Assembly: GCA_003024785.1 (NCBI GenBank) | Contig: PUQB01000873.1 | Coordinates: 1 to 64,000, forward strand | DNA: 64,000 bases | Direction of reading: 5' to 3' | Origin: Selaginella tamariscina | Taxonomy: Eukaryota > Streptophyta > Lycopodiopsida > Selaginellales > Selaginellaceae | Shown: positions 1 to 10,731 of the stretch, one piece after another | Layout of the letters: each line of letters begins with the position of its first letter | Position numbering within the stretch: the first letter of the stretch is position 1 | Position numbers and translations under genes: made by a program | Notes under the pieces: model-generated | What the model was told of the DNA's origin: nothing | The model's database searches: none | The model's input: only the letters and a program-made list of their open reading frames with translations

Positions 1-739
1 TCTTTACTTATAATGTAATATTTTGAGGTTTATAAAAATTTTCAGTTTTTATATTAATAATAAAAGCTAAAATAAATACTAATACTTTCTATACACAACT
101 TTAAATAATCAACATCTATAATAGTTACTTTGTTTATAAGCAGATATAAACCACTATACTAAAAAGTGGTAAGTGTTAAAATAATAAGATAGTGTAGGTT
201 TTGTTGAATTGGTCCATGATTATTACTTTTAATACTTTAATTTCTTTAACACACTATATCATTATATTAATTCTTTAATTTTCAAAAATTCAAATTCAAA
301 AGATTGTTGTTTTTTAAATTCGTACCATATATACGATTAAAAAAATTTAATTTAGCCAAGGCAAAAAAGGATTTTTTTGTTCCATGGTAGATAGGCAAAT
401 AGTTCTATTTAATGAATAAGGATGTATATGTAATGTTTGTTTAAAATTCTACACTTGAATAAGTTATAACAAAATAGAAAATTTATAAAGTATATTGCAA
501 AGTAAAAAAAATGATTTTTTGTATAAGTCAAACATAATAGAGATTTATCCTAAATAAGAAAAGAAATAAAAGATTGAAGACTTACCCTTATGTGTTAAAA
601 GTATTTGTACAAAATGAATATGTTTTTGTCACAATGCAAAAGCTAAAGAGCAGGTGAATATTAATTATAAATTAATATATGAGATGAGAATATACAAATA
701 ATAATTTGATTTCATATAGATATACATATATAATTAAAT

Positions 740-777
740 ATTATACACACACACATGTGTGTGTGTGTGTGTATAAT
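740..777. repeat. Self-complementary (AC)n(GT)n microsatellite
   Basis: A short AC run is followed directly by a GT run, and both are bounded by TTATA/TATAA, so the tract is close to a perfect palindrome able to form a cruciform. The duplicate at 37,347-37,400 has the same arms with an (AT)n core inserted at the dyad centre. Confidence 0.8.
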
Positions 778-3756
778 TGAAATTACATGTAAAATATATA
801 TATAAAGATGCGTTAAATAATTTGTTTCCAAATTTTCCATTTAAGTTCCTAAAACAATATATAAAAAAAATGTGTTTATATCCTAGAGGTACATATATGT
901 ATTTGTAAACCTATATTTTATATTGATGACATATAACATGCATATACATATGTATATATCAATATATATGTTGATGTATTCATATGAAACATACAGATGC
1001 ATAAAGAGAGACACAATTATGACAATCTCAATTAAATGTTTATTTAAAATGTACGTCATCTTCTTCTACATTTGAAGACATGCTTAATATATGAACCAGC
1101 ATATACATAGCTTGCACACGTGCACATACACATGCCTTCACGCACACACATGCTTACCTCAAATTGTTTATTTTAAAAAACTTGAAGATATGAACTAACT
1201 TCTCAACACTTCCATTGCAACCATTTGTTAATTTATAAGTGACCTTTAAAACCAAATTAAATATTTTTGAAGCCATAGAAATAGTGTAGCCTATATCTTA
1301 TATATTTGTGTGTATGTGTACCCATATATGTTATATATATATATGGTTGAATGCATGCATGTATATAATGTGTTACACATTTGCGTATGCATGTATGAAT
1401 TAGATGAATATATAAAATTTAAACTATACAGACATGTATACATTTTGTCTAGTGTGAATTTTATTTGAAGATACATTTAATTTAATTCTTACATGTATTA
1501 ATTAGGAGAATGTATACACATGCACAAGCATATATACACTAAATACATACCTCTGACTTCTTGTCTTGACCATGAAGAATGTGTTATGTGGAACTTCATC
1601 TGTTTTTTGTGATCTCTTATAGGGACTCAACCATATTAATTTAATTATATATTCTTACTTATATATAAACATATAATACCACCGTTGGTAAACCTATGCC
1701 TAGGGAGTTCACTTACACTAATATATAAATGCTATATATAAATGGTCATAAAGTATATGGTAAAATTTTATTAAATGAAATAAGTAAGTACACATACGTC
1801 ACCATTGTGAAAGTCTCTTTGGTTACCATCGTGAAAGTCTTTATGTATGTATGGTAAAACTATTTGGTGATTGAAGAAATTGAATTAATTGATATGTTGC
1901 ATAAAAATTAATATTGAAACTAACAAACTCCTAAACCAAGAAGTATATATACAAATTGTTCTTAATTAATTACATAGGTTAGGACCTTACAATATGACTT
2001 ACACATGGTACTCTTATTACTTTATATAATTTTATGTGAGATTGTGAATGCCTTTTGAAAATATATAAAATAATAAATAAATAAGAATTAATTTCTTCTT
2101 CCTTGTTTTATTTATAAGAATATGTGTGTTATTAATTAAATATGATTATGATGAAATCTAATTTAATTTCTAACATGTACTTTAGCCTCTTTTATTCATT
2201 GATTCTATATTAACACTATTTAATAACTTAAAAGTGCAAAGAAGGTATCAGTAATATTTATAATTACATGATAACACTTTATCATAATCTTGTGCAAATG
2301 AATAATCTTACACTTAGTTCATGTTTCAAATAACCCTCCTTAATGTTTGGTTGGTAATATTAACAACACTTTAAGTATGGCCCACCTAAGTAACTGTGTT
2401 TATAACTTAGATATTCATTATTTCCAAATTTATTTGATTTTTATATTAATCAATTAAAAAGTTATTTAATAGGAACATGAGGGCTTCAATTATTTCCTTG
2501 TTGTGAAAAGAAGGATGACAAATTAAGTTTTTATTAAGGCAAATGCTTTACATAAGTGAATATACTTTGTATATATTATTAGCAAAGACATTTACGTATA
2601 ATGCAATATATTTAGGGCATATGTGTCAAATGACATCAACTTTAAAAGTGTGAGAAAACGAAATGTGTGTATATCCATGTGTGTAAATCTATGGCATACA
2701 ATTAAATATGTTAATTAAATTGTTTAAGTGCAAGTTCACACATTTTTATTATTTATTTATTTATTTGTGCTCAAGTAAGTTTATTTCAATATTAAAAATG
2801 ATTTTACACTTACATGAATTAATCAATACATTGAATCTTCATATTGTATGCCATAGATGTACATACTTGCATGTTACATTTTATCACATTTGTGAAGTTT
2901 AATTTATCTTAACTAGTATATTTACTTAATTTTTTTTTTTAAATTATAAGATTAATAATTAAGTGACATGTCACATATCAACAACAAACATGTTGTAAAG
3001 GACTGCATCATGTCAAGATGTAAATGTATAAACAACATCATGTGACACAATACATTGTGTTGTAATGCAAAAGTTAAAATGAGGTAAACGTTTAGTTGGA
3101 AGTATATATAAAGTATTTTTGCTGATATGACATCTTAATTAATGCATTTGTCCTGAAATACATAATTGTGAGTATCAATATCATCTGAGAGACTATCGTA
3201 ACGAGTTAAGTATATTTTATATATTATATTTTGATGTAATCATCAGAAAGGATTTGCTAATCTAATTAGCACCAATAAAAAAACCTTTGACATAGAAGAA
3301 GTTGAAATGCGGCAATATACTTAAATATTTACACGTGATTTTTTCTTGTTCTCTTCTTAAACCACTTGAGGTTCTATTATAACTTTATTAATAAGTGGAG
3401 GATACGCTAAACAAGCTCAACAAAGTGCAAGCGGAGGAAAGGCTAAATAAACAAGCTCAATAAAGTGAGTTAATCTTCTTTCTTACGTATTGTTTTGTAT
3501 TAATACCACAGTAACGCAACTTAATCAACATAGATCACATTTCACCAGCTTGAAACAAGTTGATCGGGTTCTTTTCATATCTATTAAATTAGTATTAATA
3601 TTATGATTACTTACACAGTAATGAAATAATACTAAACAAATTCATCACTGGTCATGCATGAAACATGAAGCATATTTTGGTGAACTATATAAGAGACAAA
3701 AAACAAATTACCTTTATTTAGTTTTATTAAGTCTCTATTTCATAACTTTTAGCAAC

Positions 3757-4814
3757 TTAATCAGTTGGGATGGGCATCGATTCGAACCTCGGTGGATCTT
3801 CAAGGTACATAATCCCCTGTCGCTCGTTTTGCGGTGGTACAGCCCAGTTAAGACCATGGTAACGAGCGGTATGCCAACTCCACTCGAGAGTTCCTGACAT
3901 CATATATCCAAGACCATCGATGAACGCCTTCACCTGTGGAGAGAAGTAGCTGGCCTTGGATATTGAAGCATGCAGCTCACAGAACCTTCGATCCACGGAG
4001 TGCACAAGCTCACTTGTGAGATTGACTGCCGTCTGAAAATCAACACCTTCCGACAAGCAAAATGCCGAAGGAAGGTTGTTAAAATCTCGTCCTATGTACT
4101 CTTTGCGGAATGATAAGATATCGTTGGCTATTACCATGTGGTCGACACAGGCAATCTCGATTTCTTTAATCTCCGGACGATTTAACACATGTTCATCTAG
4201 CTCAATGCCTGCTCCGTATTCCATCAAGGGAACCAGTATCATGCCAGAGCTAACAACACGCTTGAGTTCAAGTAGCTGACTCGGCTCAACACCGCATGCT
4301 CCTCGCGGAGCTTGGATTGATGAGCTATCAGATTGAACAAAGTGGAGCACCTATCAGAGAGCCGAGCATATTGCGTTGCTGTCATGCTGGTCCGCAACTG
4401 TTCCCATAAGGAAACAAAGCAAGAAAGGAACATGTCATCTCCTCCTTGCCAATCACGAGTTTGTGAATTGCCTCGGATGACTTGAGTGTATTTATGCATG
4501 AGAGCACCAGTCTTGTTGCCGTCGGCCCCAATCGACTTGACGTCGTCAGCCTTTGTGTCCAGGAGAATGAACCAACATAAGAATTTTGTCAACAATGGGA
4601 GTCTCGATTCAAAGGCCGTGGGCCAGAATGCACACGCTAGAAAGGGCCACTTCTCCGCCACAATGAACTCCAGCTCCTTGTCATTGGTGGACTCGGCAGA
4701 ACATTTACAAAACTCATCGATTTCCTTGACTAGATTCTCGTACACTGGATGCAGCTTGGACAAAGGGAATGAGCAAGGCAAGGACGGAAGGTAGATTTGA
4801 GTGAGGCCTTCCAT
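3757..4814 (-). pseudogene. Microbial-type terpene synthase-like pseudogene A (one frameshift)
   Basis: Intronless coding sequence of about 353 codons, a usual size for single-domain MTPSL enzymes, which ionise prenyl diphosphates to make mono- or sesquiterpenes, normally in the cytosol. Seen: an N-terminal start MEGLTQ at 4,814; an Asp-rich segment LLDTKADD (about residue 90) in the place of the first metal-binding motif; a textbook second metal site NDILSFRKE (NDxxSxxxE); and a C-terminal RY pair in TARYHGLNW. The stop is TAA at 3,757. Relative to copies C and D, one G is missing near 4,288 (CTCGGCTC against CTCGGGCTC), which shifts the frame mid-gene and splits it into 4,239-4,814 and 3,757-4,350. 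It is the least damaged of the four copies. The Asp-rich motif is atypical, so even the intact ancestor's activity is uncertain. An upstream in-frame TTG is ignored in favour of ATG. Confidence 0.85.
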
Positions 4815-4841
4815 TGCCAATGAGAGAATGAGAGATTATTA

Positions 4842-4906
4842 CTAGAAGAAGAAGAAGAAGAAGAAGTATTGTACATTTGTAAGATACATCTGACGTAATT
4901 ATATAG
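4842..4906 (-). promoter_or_regulatory. Terpene synthase A leader with (GAA)n tract and TATA box
   Basis: Reading the minus strand, CTATATAATTA (4,896-4,906) lies about 85 bp before the ATG and is a good TATA box. It is followed by a TGACG-type bZIP-like motif in reverse and a CTT-rich leader (GAA repeats on plus, about 4,844-4,866). Copies C and D have the same layout. The Harbinger element begins only about 27 bp upstream of the TATA box. Confidence 0.6.
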
Positions 4907-5288
4907 TCGTCAAGCCGCGATTAAGTAACAGTGGGGCTATTCGCACTTAAACTTATCCTAATATTAAAGTCATTTTTAAGTGTTTTTTCTATTTGCACAA
5001 GCATGTATTTACCCGTTTTTTAATGTTTTTTTCTTAAATATTCCAAGTTCGCACATCTGTACTTAAAATTTAGTACTTCCTTAAATTTAAGTTTTTTAGA
5101 CCAATTTTTAAGTGAGGGGTGGGGGGGTCATTTTAATTTTAAGAATTTACCTAAAAAATATTTGAAAAATATTCTAAAATGATTCTAATGAAATAAATTT
5201 GCACCAAGTGTTGGCGCTTGCGGGAAAAAATTTCTAGCAAATTACAAGGATTTACAAGGATTTTTTGTGAGGTTTGAGGACCGTGTTT

Positions 5289-6517
5289 ATGGCGGACGAC
5301 AGTAATAAAAGAAGAGTGGAGAATTTAGAGGAGGAAGAAGAGAATTTTTTGGTAGGGTTTGCTGAATCACCGATGGCGCCTGGAAGATCACCGGCCCTTG
5401 GATCTGGGGGAACTCGTGGAAGCAGAGGAGGGCAAGCTAGTGGCCCAAGAGCTGGGCTTGGAGCAAGCATCAATGCAGGCCGTGGATTTGAGTATGTTGG
5501 AGCTGGGTGTGGACCAAGTGCGGAGCTCGGTGGTGCAGGTCATGATCTCAACACGGTGGAGCTAGAGGAGGGCACGGAGCTCCCACAGCTTCAAGGACTC
5601 GGCTATTTTCAGAACTTGTAAGTTTTCATTCCTTTTAGGGTAGAGGTTGCTTGAAGTTTGAGTCGTTAGGTGTTTGTTAGGATGTGGAGGACCAGGAAGA
5701 TGATGAGGAGCTCCCCGATGAAGAGGAAAACATTCTCGAGGGTGATGATGGTGGTGAGTTTGTGGATACCTCTAGGTTTGCAACTGCTCCAGCAAAAAGA
5801 AGTCGAGGAAAAAACTGGAAATGGGAGGACACAGCGGTGCTGATTGACCTCATGAGGGAGGATTACTTAGCCAAGATCGCTGGGAACAGGAGCAGTGAAG
5901 AGGCTATGTTGAGTGGGAATCAGCGATGGATCTTGCTGGCAAGAAAGATGAAGGAGGCTGGATACGATCGTGATCAGAAGATGTGTAAGCGTCGATGGCA
6001 CAATATGCTAAGTGACTACAGGTGTGTTGGAGATTTTCAGCGGAAGACAGGAAACCCAGACTACTTCGGGCTGAATCCGACTGAAGCGAGGCAGCTTCTT
6101 CCTGGTTTGAACACGCAAGTGATGCCTCGGGCCATGTATGATGCGATGGGTGCTTTTCTTGGAAGGGATGCATCAACAGCCCCCTCATTTCTTGCAGATT
6201 CAGATGTAGTTCAAGATGAGGATGATCCCACGGAAGGAGATGATGCTCATGGAGATGCTTCTCAGGTGCCTGGGAGCTCAGGGAAGAAGAAAAAGAAGTC
6301 AAAGAAGGCAAATGAGTAGTCTGCTCAGGGAAGGGAATGCCTTGTCTGCAGCTAGAAATGAGCTGAGTTTGGCATGGTAGCAGGAGACCCTTGCATGCCA
6401 GCGAGAGATTTGCCAAGCTGAGAAAGAGAAGGCTTCTGCTACTACCAGCCTTGCCGGGGCAATTGTGAACATCTCCATGGCCTTGTGCAACTTTTTAAAT
6501 GGTGCAGCTGCTCCTTA
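5289..6517 (+). pseudogene. Harbinger ORF1: Myb/trihelix-like DNA-binding protein
   Basis: In Harbinger elements this protein binds transposon ends and helps the transposase enter the nucleus. Seen: an acidic, Gly-rich N-terminal part from ATG 5,289; an acidic stretch; then a trihelix-like domain (about 5,800-6,080) with the spaced aromatic residues WKWED, RWILLARKM and CKRRWHNM; and a Lys-rich tail KKKKKSKK near 6,285. A GT-AG intron at about 5,618-5,680 is plausible, but the frames on its two sides do not join cleanly. After TAG at 6,317 another frame continues as a Gln/Glu-rich helix to TAA at 6,517, so the C-terminus is probably frameshifted. DNA-binding role is inferred from family and position. 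Confidence 0.7.
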
Positions 6518-6957
6518 ATTTTCTAGTTGCTAGCGAATCTAGATTTTTGCTTGTTTATTCGAGTCTACTTGTTTGCTGGTTTTTTAATATATTTTGGAAG
6601 TTTAATATATTTTGGAAGTAATCAAAAATTTTATTCTTGCTATTTTTCAGGAAGAAACCGAGCCACCCCCCTGGAGCCTTCATCACCTCTTCCTCAACAA
6701 CTTGAACATGCAGTTGGAGAAATCGGGCTAACACAACTTCAGCCGCCATCACCTGAGCCTTCAAGCCTCCAAGCTGAGCCCCCGATCATGAGAAGATCCT
6801 TGAACAACCGAATAGCAGTGATTGATGCGTGACAAGGAACAAAATATGCCTCATCATTTTTCAGGTTTGATATTTTGAGCACTTCAAAACTGCAATGTTT
6901 TACATACATATTTCTATGCTAGGTTTTGGTTCTTGTAGTTGAAGCTTTCAGATTGAT

Positions 6958-8286
6958 TGCTAACGACAAGAGCCCTGCTTTACCAACTTTACCTGGTGAA
7001 GATGATGATGAGACGGAGCTTCGCGAGCTATGGCTGCCAAGAGGTTTTGCACCGGGCTATGGTGGGTGAAGCTAAGGAACCTCACAGCTTGGAGCAAGTT
7101 CTTCATGGAGTATTATGAGCCTGGACAGTGGAAGAGAAAGCTCCGAATGGAAAAGAAAACCTTCTTCTTGCTCTATGGTATGTTAGAGGAGGACATCCGC
7201 AAGCAAACACGACGTGGAGGAGAGCAGTTCCTATCGATGTTCGCTTGGGAGTCACCTTGTACAAGCTGTTCAAGAACACAGACTACTCGGATCTTTCAGA
7301 TAAGTTTGGAATTGGTGAATCTACTGCTCATGACATTGTTTGTGAGACTACTACTGCGATCGTCAAGAGCCTGGGGTACAAGATTTGATTCCCAGAGACA
7401 ACGGAAGAAGTTCAGGCTGTAGCTGCGGGCTTTCAAAGGGTGATAAGAACCCAATTGCCCAATGTTGCGGGGCAATAGATTGTACGCATTTTGAGATAAT
7501 TCGTCCCGCTGGGCCCAGACGGTGAGAGCTATTACGATCGGAAGCAGCGTTACTCCGTGATCATGCAAGGAGTGTGTGACGCTCAAAAGAGGTTCTTGAG
7601 TGTGTATGCAGGCTGGCCAGGTGAATACTTTTTTTTTTTACCAGGTTCTTATTTTTCTTTTTAATATTTTTTTCGTTTCTAGGGAGTGTGCATGATATGA
7701 GAGTTTTTCGGAACTCTACTCTAAGAAACAGATTGCAGCAAGACAACTACTCATAGCACCTCTTGAGCTTGCATTCGATGAGAGGATGAGCCTTACCTGG
7801 TGGGAGATGAGATAAAGGTTACCAGCTCCAGCAACATCTAATGATCCCTCACACAAGTAAGTGTTGTTTGATTTTTATTTACGTAAGTTGTAAAGTTGTC
7901 ACAGCTCCCCACCCAACGAGGGGTGAGTTCGAGTTCAACCTCCAACACCACCTTGCTCGGATTGTTATTGAGCAAGCATTTGGACTTCTGAAAATAAAGT
8001 TAAATGTCTGGATCAGAAACAAAAAATTGCCCGAAGTACCTCCGAACATCATCAAGAGTTGTTGCATCTTGCACAACTTCTTGATTGATGTTGGTGAAAC
8101 CGATCTTCGGGCTGAGATACAAGCATGGAAAGAGGAGGTTAAAAAGCGGAAGAGGCTTAAAACATAGTGGATTATGGTGATCCTGTGCAGGCTGAGGGAG
8201 AGCCACTAGAAGACTTGCGAGGGCTAGAGGATGCTAGGGACATCCGGGAGAACCTCACCGACTTTCTCTGTTTGCGTTCTTATTGA
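6958..8286 (+). pseudogene. Harbinger DDE transposase, broken
   Basis: Cut-and-paste transposase of the DDE_4 family. Seen in order: the helix-turn-helix-like segment GIGESTAHDIV (about 7,305); the first catalytic Asp in AIDCTHF (about 7,470); the second in GSVHDMRVF (about 7,690), split by a GT-AG intron at about 7,620-7,681; and the catalytic Glu in VIEQAFGLLK (about 7,965), followed by CCILHNFLID. The C-terminal RENLTDFL ends at TGA 8,286. Frames change near 7,130, 7,510, 7,755 and 8,165 and there are internal stops, so no functional protein is expected. The order and spacing of the triad make the family assignment secure. Confidence 0.9.
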
Positions 8287-8564
8287 ATATTTCAAATACT
8301 CCCGGGAAATGAAATTTGAATTTTAAGTTTTTTTATAAGTATGTGAATATGCAAATGATAAGTACGTGATGTGTGAATGAACTTGTATTTTAGTTGAAAA
8401 ATGTATGTTATAAAACTAGGGTATGTGGAATAGAAAACATCTTAAATCTTTACTTAAATGTTTAAGTTTGCTTTAAGTTCTATACGTGCGAACATGAAGT
8501 TCTTAAAATTTTAAGCGAGTAACTTTAAAATTTTAAGATTAAGTTCATGTGCGATAGCCCCAGT

Positions 8565-9976
8565 GGTATTAGTATGTTCCTAATAAATTAATATATAATT
8601 AAATAAAATGTGTATAGCTTTATTGGTGAAGCATGTGGATATAAGAATAAATGAAATTCAGAACATATTGAAGACTAAAAGAGAGAGAAAGAAAGAAATA
8701 TAAATGCTCTTACTATAATTGTTTTTCAAAGAAGAGAATTGATAAAATAAACAAATCAAATAGGCCAAATAAAAGAAATTATTAATTAATGAATGTGCTT
8801 ATTAATATTTCTGTTAATTTTAAAGTTTAATCAATGAATTTTAGTTATGGGTAAGGGTTAAGCAAAATAAATTAAAAAGTAAGATAAAAAGATTCACAAA
8901 AAGCTTTCAAAATTGTATAGTTAAAATATCAAATTAATGTATTGTGTATAATGTTTCATTTATCAAGAAGGGTGTACAAATGAAGATTTGGCAAGTCAAG
9001 AATTTATAATTTAAGAGCACCAAACAATTTTTTATAAATATATTTGCCATGATGATAATAAAATATAGGTGTAGATGTAAATGTAAATATATATTCTTTA
9101 ACTTCCAATAGTGTTAATGAAATGGAGTTAAAAAAAACATTTTGTTTGGTGGTGTAAAATTGTAATTCTTTTTTTTTGTTGTGGTGTGAAATAAAAGAAA
9201 TTATTAATAAGTGAATGTGTTTATGTTAATTTTTAAACTCAATTTAATGAATTTTAGTCATGGGTAAGGGTTAAACAAAATAAATTAAGAAATAAAATAA
9301 AAAGATTCACGAACGAGCTTTTAAAATTGTATAATTAAAGAAAATATTGAGATTGAAAAATTAAGTTACAATTTTTAAAGATGAAGTGTGAAAAAAAATT
9401 CTTAAAATATTTGAAAATGTTAAAAAAATATCAATTTTTCATGATGTATTAATTGAAAAACATGTAATTAATTCATAATGTTAAACATCATCACCAATTA
9501 ATTGTTATAAAATTGGTGGTCACAAGGTATAAAAGCAAGTGTGAAATGTTAATTATATTTCATAACGATTAGATATGGTTCGCATGGCAAGCCATGTGAT
9601 ATATACATTTGCACTTTTTTACTATGGCATATATCACTGGTTGTATACGCTTTGAGTGTGTGAGTTTGTGTGTATGCTTTCTGTGTTTTTTATGTTTTAT
9701 GTATGTGTTCAGTGCCAAAATACCCCTTAATTTTTGTTGACGCGAGAGTAAATAGAATTTCTAAAATTGATACTCTTGTACAGCTTTTAAAATTGCTCGT
9801 CTATATTTGATTCAGTACAATATTTGGGTATTGATTATTATTAAATAAATTAGATCAAAATATGTTAAAATTACTCTAAACTAATGCATTTTTATACAGT
9901 AGAATACTTAATTACTAGTACTACTATTACTATTACTACTACTACTACTACTAATAATAATAATCTCTCATTGACA
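8565..9976. other. AT-rich non-coding spacer with an internal direct repeat
   Basis: No gene seen. 8,565-8,702 matches 41,492-41,644. A segment at about 8,766-8,930 recurs directly at about 9,187-9,340 (shared GGGTAAGGGTTAA and AATTGTATA landmarks), and a related sequence occurs near 17,815 and 51,090. The spacer ends in an ACT/AAT trinucleotide run (about 9,915-9,962) just before terpene synthase copy B, where the other copies have (GAA)n. Confidence 0.6.
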
Positions 9977-10731
9977 ATGGAAGGCCTCACTCAATCTACC
10001 TTTCGCCCTTGCCTTGCTCATTCCCTTTGTCCAAGCTGCATCCAGTGTACAATAATCTAGGCAAGAAAATCGATGAGTTTTGTAAATGTTCTGCCGAATC
10101 CACCAATGACAAGGAGCTGGAGTTCATTGTGGTGGAGAAGTGGCCCTTTCTAGCGTGTTTATTCTGGCCCATGGCCCTTAATCGAATGTTGGTTCATTCT
10201 TCTGAACACAAAGGTTGACGATGTCAAGTCGATTGGGGCCGACGGCAACAAGATTGGAGCTCTCATGCATAAATACACTCAAGTCATCCGAGGCAATTCA
10301 CAAACTCGTGATTGGCAAGGAGGAGATGACATGTTTCTTTCTTGCTTTGTTTCCTTATGGGAACAGTTGCGGACCAACATGACAGCAACGCAATATGCTC
10401 GGCTCTCTGATAGGTTCTGTGAGCTGCATGTTTCACTATCCAAGGCCAGCCAGGTGAAGGCGTTCATCGATGGTCTTGGATATATGATGTCAGGAACTCT
10501 CGAGTGAAGGCGTTCATCGATGGTCTTGGATATATGATGTCAGGAACTCTCGAGTGAAGGCGTTCATCGATGGTCTTGGATATATGATGTCAGGAACTCT
10601 CGAGTGGAGTTGGCATACCGCTCGTTACCATGGTCTTTAACTGGGTTATACCACCGCAAAACGAGCGACAGGGAATTATGTACCTTGAAGATCCACCGAG
10701 GTTCGAATCGATGCCCATCCCAACTGATTAA
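9977..10731 (+). pseudogene. Terpene synthase-like pseudogene B, internally deleted
   Basis: Same gene as copy A but in the opposite orientation. The start ATG is at 9,977 and the TAA at 10,729-10,731. An early frameshift separates the start from the main frame (open from 10,009). A second break lies near 10,200, in the region of the Asp-rich motif. The middle of the gene, including the NDxxSxxxE metal site, is missing: the frame jumps from ARLSDR to RFCELH. The end contains three 50-bp tandem copies of the segment coding for VKAFIDGLGYMMSG. Since 50 is not a multiple of three, the frame is lost. It cannot encode an active enzyme. Confidence 0.88.
10454..10603 (+). repeat. Three 50-bp tandem copies inside terpene synthase B
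   Basis: The unit starting GTGAAGGCGTTCATCGATGG occurs at 10,454, 10,504 and 10,554 with no visible differences, which suggests recent replication slippage or unequal exchange. Copies A, C and D have one unit. Confidence 0.95.

Larger units (their letters stand above)
1..4932. repeat. Segmental duplication, first copy (direct)
   Basis: This stretch recurs in the same orientation at 36,621-41,491, with small indels and substitutions throughout. Both copies end in a terpene synthase pseudogene and its promoter. Positions 1-3,756 hold no gene I can support. They are AT-rich, with poly-A/T runs and scattered TATATA and CA/TG tracts, and the short open frames are not conserved between copies. From about 2,500 to 3,750 the sequence is the 3' flank of the terpene synthase gene and also appears near the other copies (14,600-16,400, and inverted at 10,740-12,700). 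Confidence is high that this is a duplication. Its age was not computed. Confidence 0.9.
4933..8561 (+). mobile_element. PIF/Harbinger DNA transposon, complete but decayed
   Basis: Terminal inverted repeats begin GGGGCTATTCGCACTTAAAC on the left and match the reverse complement of the right end with a few mismatches. The 3-bp target duplication AGT is at 4,930-4,932 and 8,562-8,564, as expected for Harbinger. A paralogous unfilled site is at 41,489-41,491 (AAT, with the same flanks on both sides), which fixes the boundaries. Inside are the two usual genes: a Myb/trihelix-like DNA-binding ORF and a DDE transposase, both on plus and both broken. Length is 3,629 bp. Confidence 0.92.

Noticed and set aside
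1-3756. Small open frames of 60-80 residues in AT-rich DNA
   Set aside because: They are not kept in the duplicate at 36,621-40,300 and have no recognisable composition or motifs.
5904-6416. 170-residue minus-strand open frame in the Harbinger
   Set aside because: Shadow of the plus-strand trihelix-like ORF, which has recognisable motifs.
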